A stretch of 36,939 nt of DNA from positions 1 to 36,939 of IMG/VR virus record IMGVR_UViG_3300036853_000144. One strand, written 5' to 3'. This document shows, piece after piece, positions 14,109-21,813 of this stretch; positions within the stretch are counted from its first letter, which is position 1, and each line of letters starts with the position of its first letter. The position numbers and the translations under genes were made by a program. This stretch comes from a virus. The notes below the pieces were generated by a model. It saw nothing but the letters and a program-made list of their open reading frames with translations. It was not told the DNA's origin and made no database searches.

Positions 14109-14417
14109 ATGACCTGGGAACAGATGCACGAAACGATGGCTTTCCTGCTAGCAAGCCAAGCGTCTCACGATGCACAGATTGAAAAGCTGATTGAGAATCA
14201 AGCCAAACTTCAGGATTCGATGAGGGAATGGCACGAGGATCGGCAGCAGATGAACAAGACCATGCTGAACCTGATTGAACGCCAGAATGCCACATTCGAG
14301 CGTTTGGACAAGATGGAATCAGCCGCCGAGCAACGCAGCAAGGAGGCCGATGCGCGAATGACACGCCTCGAGAAGCTGTTCGAGCGCTCGATCACTCGCG
14401 GGCAGAACGGGAACTAA
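14109..14417 (+). CDS. Coiled-coil protein
   Basis: The product has 102 residues, almost all helix with heptad spacing of hydrophobic residues from about residue 20 to 95, and repeated Met/Asn/Gln. It resembles short coiled-coil proteins of unknown role found in Acidobacteriota and Cyanobacteria. The start ATG 14109 has a -10 box just upstream instead of a ribosome binding site. It is followed four bases later by a ribbon-helix-helix gene, so the pair may form an operon. Confidence 0.65.
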   Translation: MTWEQMHETMAFLLASQASHDAQIEKLIENQAKLQDSMREWHEDRQQMNKTMLNLIERQNATFERLDKMESAAEQRSKEADARMTRLEKLFERSITRGQNGN

Positions 14418-14421
14418 CGCG

Positions 14422-14598
14422 ATGCCTCCTATTCCCGAAGGAAAAAAGACGCTGTACAATATCGTGCCGGCAGAACTGGCCGAGGCGATTGATCAGTATC
14501 GATTCAAGCGGCAATTCCGGTCTGTTAATGCCGCGGTGGTTCATCTCTTGCGTTATGCCGTCAAGGCAAACCCGCCGAAGCCCGAGGAGGTGAAGTGA
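14422..14598 (+). CDS. Ribbon-helix-helix (Arc-like) DNA-binding protein
   Basis: The product has 58 residues from ATG 14422. The strand LYNIVPA is followed by two helices (ELAEAIDQYRFKR and NAAVVHLLRYAVK), the fold of Arc/CopG dimers that insert a beta ribbon into the major groove. It is probably a transcriptional regulator. The last 38 bases overlap the 3' end of the leftward winged-helix gene. Confidence 0.65.
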   Translation: MPPIPEGKKTLYNIVPAELAEAIDQYRFKRQFRSVNAAVVHLLRYAVKANPPKPEEVK

Positions 14599-15121
14599 TT
14601 TGATCAAACCACGCATCGCTCGAGAGGGGATGCGGCACCCGAGCGGCGTATTGTTCGTAAGATTCGCTTTCCTTGTACGTCAGAACCGGCCCCGGTTCGC
14701 GTTGATAAGGAATATAAGACGCCCGCGGCCTGTAGTGCGGCGGGGGTTTGTAGTTGTCTATAGGTTTATAAGGATGGCCCCCGTCACGCTTGTCAGGGGT
14801 GGGGGGAGCGGCGCAATAGGTATAGGTGAGGTAATAGACCGCGGTATGGCCGGGGTTGACGATCGAATACACCACGCCCCGCGCCTTGAGCAAATGCAGG
14901 ATGCGGTAAATCGAGCGTTCGCTGTATCCGGTGTAGCGGGCAAGCTCGGGCACGCTGATGCGCCCGTTGCGCGTGGACGTCTGGCACGCCGCGTTGATCG
15001 CGATGTAGAGCTTACATTCCGCGGGCGTTACATCGGTGAACGCGTCCAACCGGCGCGGCGATCGGACCCACGGCACGGGGCGCGGCGTGCGAATCCAGGC
15101 GAGGGCCGCGGTTGGCCTCAT
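14561..15121 (-). CDS. Winged-helix DNA-binding protein
   Basis: The product has 186 residues, ATG at 15121. Residues 25-95 form a winged helix: TPAECKLYIAINAACQ, then ISVPELARYTGYSERSIYRI with the recognition helix, then LKARGVVYSIV as the wing. This fits replication-initiator or regulator types with a GntR/MarR-like N-domain. The C-terminal half is rich in Pro and Tyr and looks disordered. It runs against the two rightward genes at 14109-14598 and converges on them. A role in lysogeny or replication control is possible but unproven. Confidence 0.7.
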   Translation of the reverse strand: MRPTAALAWIRTPRPVPWVRSPRRLDAFTDVTPAECKLYIAINAACQTSTRNGRISVPELARYTGYSERSIYRILHLLKARGVVYSIVNPGHTAVYYLTYTYCAAPPTPDKRDGGHPYKPIDNYKPPPHYRPRASYIPYQREPGPVLTYKESESYEQYAARVPHPLSSDAWFDQITSPPRASAGLP

Positions 15122-15410
15122 CGGGCACCCGCCGTCTTGCCCCGGCCAAGATAATTACAGGAATCCGTATGATACGTCTTGCACGGCGGATGTGGTGTTG
15201 GTAGACTGGTCATGGTTTGTGCTAGACCGGACGTGCCGCCTCAAGGCACACAAAAAGCGTTTGATTGGCGCCAACCAATCATTCGTTAGTGATTCGAGTT
15301 AATGGGCCACCGCTTCAACAACGGTGGCCTTTGCATTTCCGAACTATCTTATAACAACGGCTACACAAAAGGAATGTTTTGTTTTGAGGCGCATTGTACA
15401 CATAATGCAC
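15122..15410. other. Divergent control region between winged-helix and RHH genes
   Basis: No gene is convincing here. A hairpin, GGCCACCG (15305-15312) with CGGTGGCC (15322-15329) followed by TTTGCATTT, resembles a weak terminator. A GATTGG/CCAATC inverted repeat lies near 15263-15280. An imperfect stem CTGGTC/GACCGG lies near 15210-15235. The promoter of the RHH gene occupies the right end. Confidence 0.5.
15305..15332 (+). terminator. Hairpin with short T-run
   Basis: An 8-bp perfect stem (15305-15312, 15322-15329) with a nine-base loop and TTT directly after it. It would stop transcription entering from the left before the RHH gene. The T-run is short, so efficiency is uncertain. Confidence 0.5.
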
Positions 15411-15419
15411 ATGGTGCAT
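15379..15419 (+). promoter_or_regulatory. Promoter with operator palindrome at the RHH gene start
   Basis: TTGTTT (15379-15384) and CATAAT (15401-15406) are 16 bases apart. The palindrome ATGCAC-ATG-GTGCAT (15405-15419) overlaps the -10 box and the start codons. Ribbon-helix-helix repressors bind such short palindromes, so the downstream RHH protein may repress its own gene. Confidence 0.55.
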
Positions 15420-15662
15420 ATGCCCCACAAACCTGACCGTACAATCGAAGGCACATTGCGGGCGTTTGTAAATAAGCTGATCGTTAACGTGCCAATGCCG
15501 GAAGCTTTCGTATCCAGAATTGACCGCTGGCGGTATGCGAATAAAATGCCGAGCCGTAGTGAGGCTATCCGCGTATTAATCGAGCGCGGGTTATCGCTCG
15601 GGAAACTCGACGTGCCGTCGAAGCCGCCGAACAACAAAACGCCGAAAAAGCCCGCCGATTAA
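15411..15662 (+). CDS. Ribbon-helix-helix transcriptional regulator
   Basis: Several in-frame ATGs exist (15405, 15411, 15420). I give 15411, and 15420 is equally likely; there is no Shine-Dalgarno sequence. The longer GTG frame from 15324 runs through a terminator hairpin and is rejected. The core (LIVNVPMPEAFVSRIDRW, then MPSRSEAIRVLIERGL) is a typical CopG/MetJ-like ribbon and two helices. The C-terminus is Lys/Pro-rich. It probably controls itself, and perhaps the nearby late promoter. Confidence 0.72.
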   Translation: MVHMPHKPDRTIEGTLRAFVNKLIVNVPMPEAFVSRIDRWRYANKMPSRSEAIRVLIERGLSLGKLDVPSKPPNNKTPKKPAD

Positions 15663-15780
15663 ATTTCCCATCCAAAACATCCTCCGGTGGGTGTCGTAAA
15701 CCGAGGGTCCGCGGTTACATCCGCAAAATTACGCGTAAGCGAAAGACATTACTACACTGTTTACAGGAATCACTCTTAAC

Positions 15781-15809
15781 TTGACAGAGTCAACTCACGG
15801 CAATACAAT
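15781..15809 (+). promoter_or_regulatory. Near-consensus sigma-70 promoter, probable late operon promoter
   Basis: TTGACA (15781-15786, 6 of 6) and TACAAT (15804-15809, 5 of 6) are exactly 17 bases apart. The -35 box is part of an inverted repeat, TTGAC-AGA-GTCAA (15781-15793), which could be an operator. It points at the terminase and structural genes, leaving a leader of about 265 bases. Confidence 0.8.
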
Positions 15810-15896
15810 CAAAACCGAATCGTAAATCGGATCTGGGGCGATACGAATTCCATCCGAAACGGCCCGCGCCGATCGGGTGAAAACCGCGTGAACAGG

Positions 15897-15923
15897 GCGC
15901 ACTGTCACGCGTGGGCGTTTTTT
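15897..15923 (+). terminator. Attenuator-like hairpin in the late leader
   Basis: GCGCAC (15897-15902) pairs imperfectly (one mismatch) with GTGGGC (15911-15916). Six T residues follow at 15918-15923. It lies about 85 bases after the promoter, so it could terminate early unless an antiterminator acts. The stem is short. Confidence 0.35.
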
Positions 15924-16080
15924 CGATTAGAAAAGGCGTTCGGTTGTATCCCGCCTGCCCCCGGTGCCATCCTCGAGCCCCATCAGGGCCGGGGCGAGTG
16001 TCACGACAATTCCGTTAATCCAATCCACTGTATCGGAACGATACGACACGTGTATTTAGCCTTAAGGGAGCGTGTTGCCG

Positions 16081-16458
16081 ATGAAGAAGTACCGTATTTT
16101 TAACGCGGATGGAGAAAAGATTAAAGACGTGGACAGGCAAACGATGCAACACATGCTTGATTACGGACAAATCAAACGAATGCCCGCCACCCGTGATTAT
16201 CAGTTAGTCACAAACAGCGTCTTAAAACGGGGCCGCACCAATATATCGGATGGCTCGAAAGCCTCGCAGGCATGCGGTTTATCCCAGGTGATGACGTGGC
16301 GAAAAGGCATCTCTTATAAATTCAAGCAGATAGATGTTCGCGAAATTATATTCTTCAACGGGGCCTCCTGGCTACCGTTCACCGAAGCCCTCGAGAATGC
16401 GTGGTGTATTGTCGGTACGCCCCAGCGCGCCAAAACGGTTATCCCGAACGGGCCGTGA
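16081..16458 (+). CDS. Hypothetical protein just before the large terminase
   Basis: ATG 16081 has AAGGGAG (16064-16070) ten bases upstream; GTG 16072 would be too close. The product has 125 residues. It is basic and mixed alpha/beta, with a helix-turn-helix-like stretch (SKASQACGLSQVMTWRKG). It ends by overlapping the terminase start. The position is that of a small terminase or packaging-site protein, but the sequence does not match a small terminase family I know. Lower GC than the late genes. Confidence 0.6.
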   Translation: MKKYRIFNADGEKIKDVDRQTMQHMLDYGQIKRMPATRDYQLVTNSVLKRGRTNISDGSKASQACGLSQVMTWRKGISYKFKQIDVREIIFFNGASWLPFTEALENAWCIVGTPQRAKTVIPNGP

Positions 16459-17759
16459 GCATTCTGGACCGGTTGCCGGTTGGGGCGACCATCGAAGACA
16501 TCGAAACCGCGATCGCGGGTTTGTCCGATGCCGCGGCGCGGGCGCTCGATGAAGAGCTCCGGTACGATTGGCCGGTTTGGGCCCGCCCCGAGCAACGGTT
16601 ACCCGAGGGCGACTGGAGCACATGGCTGATCCTTGCGGGGCGCGGGTTCGGCAAGACGCGCACCGGGGCCGAAACCGTTCGGATCTGGGCGCGTAACCCG
16701 AACGCCATCATTGCCTTAGTCGGACCCACCGCGGCAGACGTGCGGGACGTGGTGATTCAAGGCGAATCGGGAATCCTAAAGGTGTTTCCGCCAGACGAAC
16801 AACCCGTGTACAAGCCTTCCCTCCGCAAACTGCAATTCCCGAGCGGCGCGATCGCGTTTACGTATTCTGCGGAGGAGCCCGAGCGGTTGCGCGGCCCGCA
16901 GCACACACACGCGTACCTGGACGAACTGGCGGTATACGAAAACATAGAGGATTTGTGGAGTAACCTGCTTTTCGGGTTGCGCCTCGGAAGCCACCCCCGC
17001 ATCGTGGTGACCACCACGCCGAAACCGAGCGGGTTTCTCCGTTCGATGGTGGCCGATGCCAAAACGCACGTGACGCGGGGTTCGACATTCGCCAACGCCG
17101 CGAACCTGGCGCCGGGGATGCTTGCCGAGATGCGGCGCCGGTACGACGGCACGCGTGTGGGCCGACAGGAATTGATGGGGGAAATCCTCGAGGAGGCCGA
17201 GGGCGCGTTGTGGACGCGTTCGCAACTCGATCAGAACCGCGTGGCCGAGGCACCCGAGTTGACGCGCATCGTAATCGCGATCGATCCCGCGACAACTTCA
17301 GGGGAAAATGCCGATGAGTGCGGCATCGTGGCCGCGGGCCTCGGCGTGGACGGGGAAGGTTACGTTTTAGATGACGGTTCGTGCCGGTTGCCCCCGAACC
17401 AATGGGCCGCACGTGCGCTTTCGATGTTCGATAGGTTTGACGGGGACCGGATCATCGCAGAGGTCAACAATGGCGGCGATCTAGTCGAATCAGTGATCAG
17501 AACGCAACGCATCAACGTGCCCTACGAAAAGGTGCACGCCTCTCGAGGCAAGACGGCCCGCGCCGAACCGGTGGCCGCACTATACGAACAAAAGCGGGTG
17601 CACCATGTGGGCGCCTTTCGTGCCCTCGAGGATGAAATGTGCAATTTTGTCCCCGGCAAACTGAGCGGTTCGCCAAACCGCGCCGATGCGTTGGTGTGGG
17701 CGATATCGTATTTGATCCCGTCGAAATCGGTTCACAAGGGCCGCGTTCTATGGATGTAG
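16455..17759 (+). CDS. terL: Terminase large subunit
   Basis: I use GTG 16455, which overlaps the previous stop; the longer frame from 16401 is not needed. The product has 434 residues. Walker A is GRGFGKT (62-68) and Walker B ends in Asp156-Glu157 (HAYLDEL). The RNase H-like nuclease has Asp277 (AIDPATTSG), Glu336 (IIAEVNNGG) and Asp411 (NRADALVWA). It packages DNA into the prohead using ATP and cuts concatemers. The sequence style (LAGRGFGKTRTGAE) is that of headful-type terminases related to those of gene transfer agents. That fits a circularly permuted genome. Confidence 0.95.
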   Translation: MSILDRLPVGATIEDIETAIAGLSDAAARALDEELRYDWPVWARPEQRLPEGDWSTWLILAGRGFGKTRTGAETVRIWARNPNAIIALVGPTAADVRDVVIQGESGILKVFPPDEQPVYKPSLRKLQFPSGAIAFTYSAEEPERLRGPQHTHAYLDELAVYENIEDLWSNLLFGLRLGSHPRIVVTTTPKPSGFLRSMVADAKTHVTRGSTFANAANLAPGMLAEMRRRYDGTRVGRQELMGEILEEAEGALWTRSQLDQNRVAEAPELTRIVIAIDPATTSGENADECGIVAAGLGVDGEGYVLDDGSCRLPPNQWAARALSMFDRFDGDRIIAEVNNGGDLVESVIRTQRINVPYEKVHASRGKTARAEPVAALYEQKRVHHVGAFRALEDEMCNFVPGKLSGSPNRADALVWAISYLIPSKSVHKGRVLWM

Positions 17760-17769
17760 TGAGGCGCGT

Positions 17770-17961
17770 ATGACAAAAGTACAGGCGCAAGCGTTATCGA
17801 CTGCTAGCGAATACCGCGAGGCAATGATCCTCGTTGGCATTCACCGCGGATTGCAACCCGAGGATGCCATCCGGTTTGCCGATCAATGCGTTGCCGAGCA
17901 ACGCAAGACCGAGGATGAGGCCGCAATACGGCGCAAGGCCGCGGCCAAGTTAAGGCGATAA
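17770..17961 (+). CDS. Small helical protein between terminase and portal
   Basis: The product has 63 residues, ATG 17770, with GAGGCG just upstream. It is a two-helix protein: YREAMILVGIHRG and a charged helix rich in Glu, Arg and Lys. No family is recognised. It is in line with the late genes, 10 bases after terL. Confidence 0.6.
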   Translation: MTKVQAQALSTASEYREAMILVGIHRGLQPEDAIRFADQCVAEQRKTEDEAAIRRKAAAKLRR

Positions 17962-18012
17962 CCCCGGCCGGTGGTCCCCACACACATCACGCAAGTAATG
18001 GAGGTGTGGCGC

Positions 18013-18231
18013 ATGGACCGGTTATCGATTTATGCCGCACGCCGCGCCGCGGTAACCGAGGAACAAATCGAACGAACGGCCCGCTTGCTCGAGCAAACGG
18101 GTTGGTACATGCCGATTATGGTTGATCCGTTCGGGAGCGTGTTAGACGGCACCGTGCTGTACCTTGCCGCGGCGCGCCTCGGGTACGAACGCGTGCCGGT
18201 GGTGGTGATCGGGTTTGAAGAAGGGGGATGA
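18013..18231 (+). CDS. ParB-like mini-domain protein
   Basis: ATG 18013 follows GGAGGTG (18000-18006); earlier starts in the frame lack a ribosome binding site. The product has 72 residues. The second half (GWYMPIMVDPFGSVLDGTV, then LAAARLGYERVPVVVIG) matches the core of the ParB/sulfiredoxin fold: a PI-V strand, a G-x-(V/I)-x-D-G turn, an AA-x-x-LG helix and a VPVVV strand. The usual catalytic or CTP-binding GHRR is replaced by DGTVLY. Its role in the head operon is unknown. Confidence 0.6.
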   Translation: MDRLSIYAARRAAVTEEQIERTARLLEQTGWYMPIMVDPFGSVLDGTVLYLAAARLGYERVPVVVIGFEEGG

Positions 18232-18232
18232 C

Positions 18233-18445
18233 ATGAAAGTGACGGCGATTAAAGATTTCACGTTGGCGGGGGAAACCCACGCCAAGGGCGAGGTATTCGA
18301 GGTGGACGATATGCGCGGGCAAGCGTGGGTTATCGCGAAGGTGGTGCGGGAATTTAAAGAGGGGGACGCCCCGCCCGAATCGCCCGCGGGCGAGGGCGCA
18401 AACCCGAAAACGCGGCGCATCATCGATGAGGAAACGGACGAGTAA
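18233..18445 (+). CDS. Small SH3-like protein of the head operon
   Basis: ATG 18233 has AAGGGGG upstream, giving 70 residues. The first 40 residues (MKVTAIKDFTLAGETHAKGE, then a short strand and helix) resemble small beta-barrel proteins often found beside phage portal genes. The C-terminus is acidic and likely disordered. The role is unknown. It starts two bases after the previous stop. Confidence 0.6.
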   Translation: MKVTAIKDFTLAGETHAKGEVFEVDDMRGQAWVIAKVVREFKEGDAPPESPAGEGANPKTRRIIDEETDE

Positions 18446-18457
18446 CGCAAACGCGTG

Positions 18458-19942
18458 ATGCCACTACTTGAGCGGTTCTTACCGGCGCGTTGGCGGAAAA
18501 AGGATGATCCCCCGGCCCCGCCGATCATCAATGATGGCGATCGTAACCTGCCATCGATTCGGATACTCCGCGGCCCGTATCAAGTGGAGGGCGCGGGCGG
18601 GGGATACGGCGGGTGGGGGTTGGGGTTTTCCTCACTTACGTTCCAGACGCAAGCCCGCGACGGGTACTCGCGCAATAGCGACGTGTACGCGTGCGTGAGT
18701 TTGATTGCAGAGGCCGCATCGCAAGTCAAGTGGTGGGACGATACACCGGGGACGAAAGCGATCACGCCGCGGGAATTGCTGTACGTGGCGATGCGGAAAT
18801 CGCTTACAACATTACGCGCCGATGTTGACAAGGTGAGTACCGCGAAGGATTACGCCGCGGCGTATCAACGCAACCTGCAAAAGGCCACCGATCCCAAAGC
18901 ATCGGTGGCGTTGCTCATGCACGCGGGCGGATCAAGCTTTATCAACGCGTGGGTTTCTTCGCTACTGATCTCGGGCGATGTGTATGTAGAGCTCGAGATG
19001 GAGGGCAACACGGTTAAGCAGTTGCACATTTTGCGCCCCGATTGCGTGCAGTACGTGCTTAACAAAAACGGCAATTACGAGGATGAAGAAAGCGCACTCG
19101 ACTATTGGAAGGTTTCCGCGTTCGGGCGCACGCCCCGGCGCGTGGACAAGCAGTTCATGATGCATAGCAAGCTCTTCAACCCCCTGCACCCGATCGACGG
19201 GATGGCCCCGTTAGATGCGGCGATGGTCAACGTGTTGCTACAAAACGAAGGCGTCGAAAGCGTGCGCCGGTCGTTGCAGCGCGGCGCGGTGGATGGGTGG
19301 ATAGAGTTGGCGAAGGATTCCGAATGGTCTGATGAGCAACTCATGGCCCTACGGCAAAAGATCCGATCGGCCAAGATGCAAGGCGAGGAATTAACGCTCC
19401 AATACGCGCAGTGGCACGAACGCGGGATCAAGCCAAGCGAATCCTCTTACGCCGATACGCAATCGTTGAGCAAACGCGATATCGCAAGCGTTTACCACGT
19501 TGATCCGGTACTCATCGGGGATATGCAGGGCCGCACGTATGCAACCTATCGCGAATCGCGCCGCGGGCTGTACATGGAAGCCGTCATCCCCGCCCTCACG
19601 TTGTTAAAGGACGATTGGAATCGCGTCATCGGGCCAAAGCTCAATTCCCCGTTGACGTTCGATAAAGACAGTCTTGACGCGATCACCGCGGCAAGAGAAG
19701 AGGCCACCGATCGCGTGGTCAAGCTATGGCAGACGGGCCTTATCGATCGCACCGAATCGCGGGCGGATTTGCTGTATGATCCCATCCCCGGTGATGAGGG
19801 CGTGTTCTATGCGCCCGCGTCGTTTGTGCCGATGGCCGAACCGGGGGCCGAACCGGTGGCCGCACCGCCCCCAGAGAAATCCTTAAGTGATTGCGTACGT
19901 GAGGCCGAGGCTGAACTGCGAGTCGTGAGACTAGTACGGTAA
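18458..19942 (+). CDS. Portal protein, HK97 family
   Basis: ATG 18458 gives 494 residues (GTG 18455 is an alternative). The phage portal family is recognised from the N-terminal stretch with NSDVYACVSLIAEAASQVKW, the central YVLNKNG and LHPIDGMAPLDAA segments, and the QSLSKRDIASVYHVDPVLIG motif followed by a long helix (YMEAVIPALTLLKDDWN). Twelve copies form the ring through which DNA enters the head, and TerL docks on it. Next comes the head morphogenesis gene, as in many siphophages. Confidence 0.92.
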   Translation: MPLLERFLPARWRKKDDPPAPPIINDGDRNLPSIRILRGPYQVEGAGGGYGGWGLGFSSLTFQTQARDGYSRNSDVYACVSLIAEAASQVKWWDDTPGTKAITPRELLYVAMRKSLTTLRADVDKVSTAKDYAAAYQRNLQKATDPKASVALLMHAGGSSFINAWVSSLLISGDVYVELEMEGNTVKQLHILRPDCVQYVLNKNGNYEDEESALDYWKVSAFGRTPRRVDKQFMMHSKLFNPLHPIDGMAPLDAAMVNVLLQNEGVESVRRSLQRGAVDGWIELAKDSEWSDEQLMALRQKIRSAKMQGEELTLQYAQWHERGIKPSESSYADTQSLSKRDIASVYHVDPVLIGDMQGRTYATYRESRRGLYMEAVIPALTLLKDDWNRVIGPKLNSPLTFDKDSLDAITAAREEATDRVVKLWQTGLIDRTESRADLLYDPIPGDEGVFYAPASFVPMAEPGAEPVAAPPPEKSLSDCVREAEAELRVVRLVR

Positions 19943-19947
19943 CCCCA

Positions 19948-20718
19948 ATGAGCGGTCTTAAAGCGCCCATGCGGCACGCTCGCTACTACCGCGAAATCGA
20001 GCAATACATGGAAACCCGTACCGATGGGTTCACCATGCGGGCCGATCGGATCTTTAACGCCGAGGCGCGGCGCATCGCCACCGCGTATGAGCAGGGGGGC
20101 GCATCCGCGGCGTTGGCCGCGCCCGATGAAAAAGAGTGGCTCGAGTATCTCAACCGGTTGTGGATTACCACCGCGCCCGAGGCCGCGGGGATTACCGATC
20201 ATTGGTTGACCGGGGGCGCAAAAGCCGATATCCCCGTGAAAGAAAAAGTGGCCGTTGCGGCCCGCAATCGCATTCGGCAACTCGGGCCCGATAAGGCCCG
20301 CGGCATCGTGCAGACTTCGCAAGAAATTATCGTGAACACGCTTGCTACTGCCGAACCGGCAAGCGGGGGCCGCACGCTGTTACTCGCGTTGATCAACGCG
20401 TATTCGGACAAGGCGAAAAAGCGGTCGCGCAAGATCGCCTATAGCGAAGTCCACGAATCGACCAACTACGGAACGATGGAAGCCGCAACGAGTTTGTATC
20501 GGGCCGTGGACAAGGTGTGGGTGGCCACACCGGACAACCGCGTGCGGGATGCCCACATAGCGGCGCAAGGGCAACGCCGTCAACTTGACCAATTCTTTTT
20601 AGTGGGGGGCGATCGCCTCAACTTCCCCGGTGACTCGAGCCTCGGGGCCTCGTTGTCGAACACACTCAATTGCCGGTGCATAGTTACCTACCAGGCACGC
20701 ACCGATCGAAGGGAATAA
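19948..20718 (+). CDS. Head morphogenesis protein, SPP1 gp7 / Mu gpF family
   Basis: The product has 256 residues. The C-terminal third holds the family signature: SEVHESTNYGTMEAA, VWVATPDNRVRDAH, and a terminal NTLNCRCIVTY. The first 160 residues are helical. The family is a minor capsid component bound to the portal and helps DNA entry or ejection. It starts five bases after the portal stop and is followed directly by an Ig-like gene. Confidence 0.88.
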   Translation: MSGLKAPMRHARYYREIEQYMETRTDGFTMRADRIFNAEARRIATAYEQGGASAALAAPDEKEWLEYLNRLWITTAPEAAGITDHWLTGGAKADIPVKEKVAVAARNRIRQLGPDKARGIVQTSQEIIVNTLATAEPASGGRTLLLALINAYSDKAKKRSRKIAYSEVHESTNYGTMEAATSLYRAVDKVWVATPDNRVRDAHIAAQGQRRQLDQFFLVGGDRLNFPGDSSLGASLSNTLNCRCIVTYQARTDRRE

Positions 20719-21069
20719 ATGCGTACAGTCAACGTAAACCGGATGGAAACGGAAGTGGGGCAGGGCAGCACGGGCGTGCCCGTTGCCGGTTCGACGCCGC
20801 AATCCGCGGCAGTGTCAACGGCGTTCGCGCAACCGCTTGCCGTGGTGGTCACCGATGGGGGCGGCAACCCGTTGCAAAACGTGGTGGTCATGTATACCGT
20901 CCCCGGTTCGGGCGCATCGGCCACGCTGAGCTCACCCACCGCGGTAACAAATACCACCGGTACTGCCAGCGTAACGGCAACGGCCAACGCCACCGCGGGC
21001 ACGTATGTGATCACGGCGGGCGTGATGGGGTTGGTGCAACCTGTGGTTTTCAACTTGACGAACACATAA
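20719..21069 (+). CDS. Bacterial Ig-like (BIG_1-type) domain protein, possible capsid decoration
   Basis: The product has 116 residues and its ATG touches the previous stop. Residues 20-116 form one Ig-like domain: FAQPLAVVVTDGGGNPLQN, then a strand with GSGASATLSS, and TTGTASVTATANATAGTYV. The same wording is typical of the large Ig-repeat proteins of Acidobacteriota. There is no signal peptide. Its place between head morphogenesis and prohead protease suggests a capsid-surface decoration that binds glycans or cells, as Hoc does in T4. That role is inferred. Confidence 0.75.
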   Translation: MRTVNVNRMETEVGQGSTGVPVAGSTPQSAAVSTAFAQPLAVVVTDGGGNPLQNVVVMYTVPGSGASATLSSPTAVTNTTGTASVTATANATAGTYVITAGVMGLVQPVVFNLTNT

Positions 21070-21072
21070 GGC

Positions 21073-21104
21073 GCTAAAGCGAAGACGCGCTAAAGCGAGA
21101 ACAA
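21073..21104. repeat. Tandem 16-bp direct repeat
   Basis: GCGCTAAAGCGA occurs at about 21073 and again 16 bases later, each followed by a short AG/AC stretch. It lies in the 51-base gap before the prohead protease. No function is apparent. Confidence 0.55.
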
Positions 21105-21120
21105 GCAAGAGGGGGACGTA

Positions 21121-21813
21121 ATGGAATATTTGGGCGGGTTTTCCTTCGCAGTCAAGGAGATTGACGCGATGGGTGAAATCGAGGGGTATGCATCGACGTT
21201 CGGCAAGGTGCCCGATCGGCAAGGCGATGTAGTCAAACGCGGCGCATTCGTGGAGTCGATCGCGGAAACCAAGGGTAAGTTTCCCCTGCTGATGGGCCAT
21301 GATACCGGCAGAATTTGCGGGTTCTCTGTCCACGCCGAGGAGGATTCGCACGGGTTGAAAATACGCGGGCAACTCGCGCTTGATGCCGATGAAGGGCGCA
21401 ATTGTTACGCAATCGCGAGACTCGCGCATCAACTCGGGACGCCGCTGCGGATGTCGATCGGCTATATGATTCGCGAGGGCGGCTCGGAGTGGGACAAACT
21501 CGGGCGCATCCGCACACTCACAGCCGTCGATTTACTGGAGACGAGTTTTGTAGCCGTACCTGCAAACGATAACGCCCGCGTGACCGGCGTTAAGGATTGC
21601 AGCAAGTGGACGAAACGGGAGTTTGAACAACACCTACGGGACGTAGGGTTTTCAGATGTAGCGGCAAAGCGCATCGTTGCCGCGGGATATGACGCGCTTG
21701 ATCAACGGGACGTTGACGGGGCGAAGGATGCAGCGGAAGTGGTGGACGCCCTCCGCATGTTCGTGTTCGATACCCAAATAAAGGAGTCATGGAAATGTCT
21801 GCAAGCGCGGTAA
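21121..21813 (+). CDS. Prohead maturation protease, HK97 (U35) family
   Basis: The product has 230 residues with a GA-rich ribosome binding site (AAGAGGGGGA). Residues 1-160 carry the protease domain: EGYASTFG, DRQGDVVKRGAF, catalytic His60 in LLMGHD, and catalytic Ser112 in RMSIGY, followed by ETSFVAVPAN. The C-terminal 70 residues are helical and may be the scaffold-like or autocleaved part. It trims the delta domain from the capsid protein after assembly. It overlaps the start of the capsid gene. Confidence 0.92.
   Translation: MEYLGGFSFAVKEIDAMGEIEGYASTFGKVPDRQGDVVKRGAFVESIAETKGKFPLLMGHDTGRICGFSVHAEEDSHGLKIRGQLALDADEGRNCYAIARLAHQLGTPLRMSIGYMIREGGSEWDKLGRIRTLTAVDLLETSFVAVPANDNARVTGVKDCSKWTKREFEQHLRDVGFSDVAAKRIVAAGYDALDQRDVDGAKDAAEVVDALRMFVFDTQIKESWKCLQAR

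Larger units (their letters stand above)
15663..16080. other. 418-base non-coding control region before the late operon
   Basis: No convincing gene lies here on either strand. It holds the strong promoter at 15781-15809, a hairpin with a T6 run (15897-15923) that could act as an attenuator, a small perfect hairpin GTATCG-GAA-CGATAC (16030-16044), and a palindrome ACACGTGT near 16046-16053. A packaging (cos or pac) site might also be here because the terminase genes follow. That is inference. Confidence 0.6.

Noticed and set aside
15888-16103. Rightward frame of 71 codons in the late leader
   Set aside because: No ribosome binding site before the GTG, it passes through the T6 hairpin and ends inside the gene at 16081 with no domain signal. 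It is kept only as part of the leader description.
16401-16454. Longer N-terminus for the large terminase
   Set aside because: The extra 18 codons lie inside the preceding gene, have no ribosome binding site, and the coupled GTG at 16455 gives a normal start.
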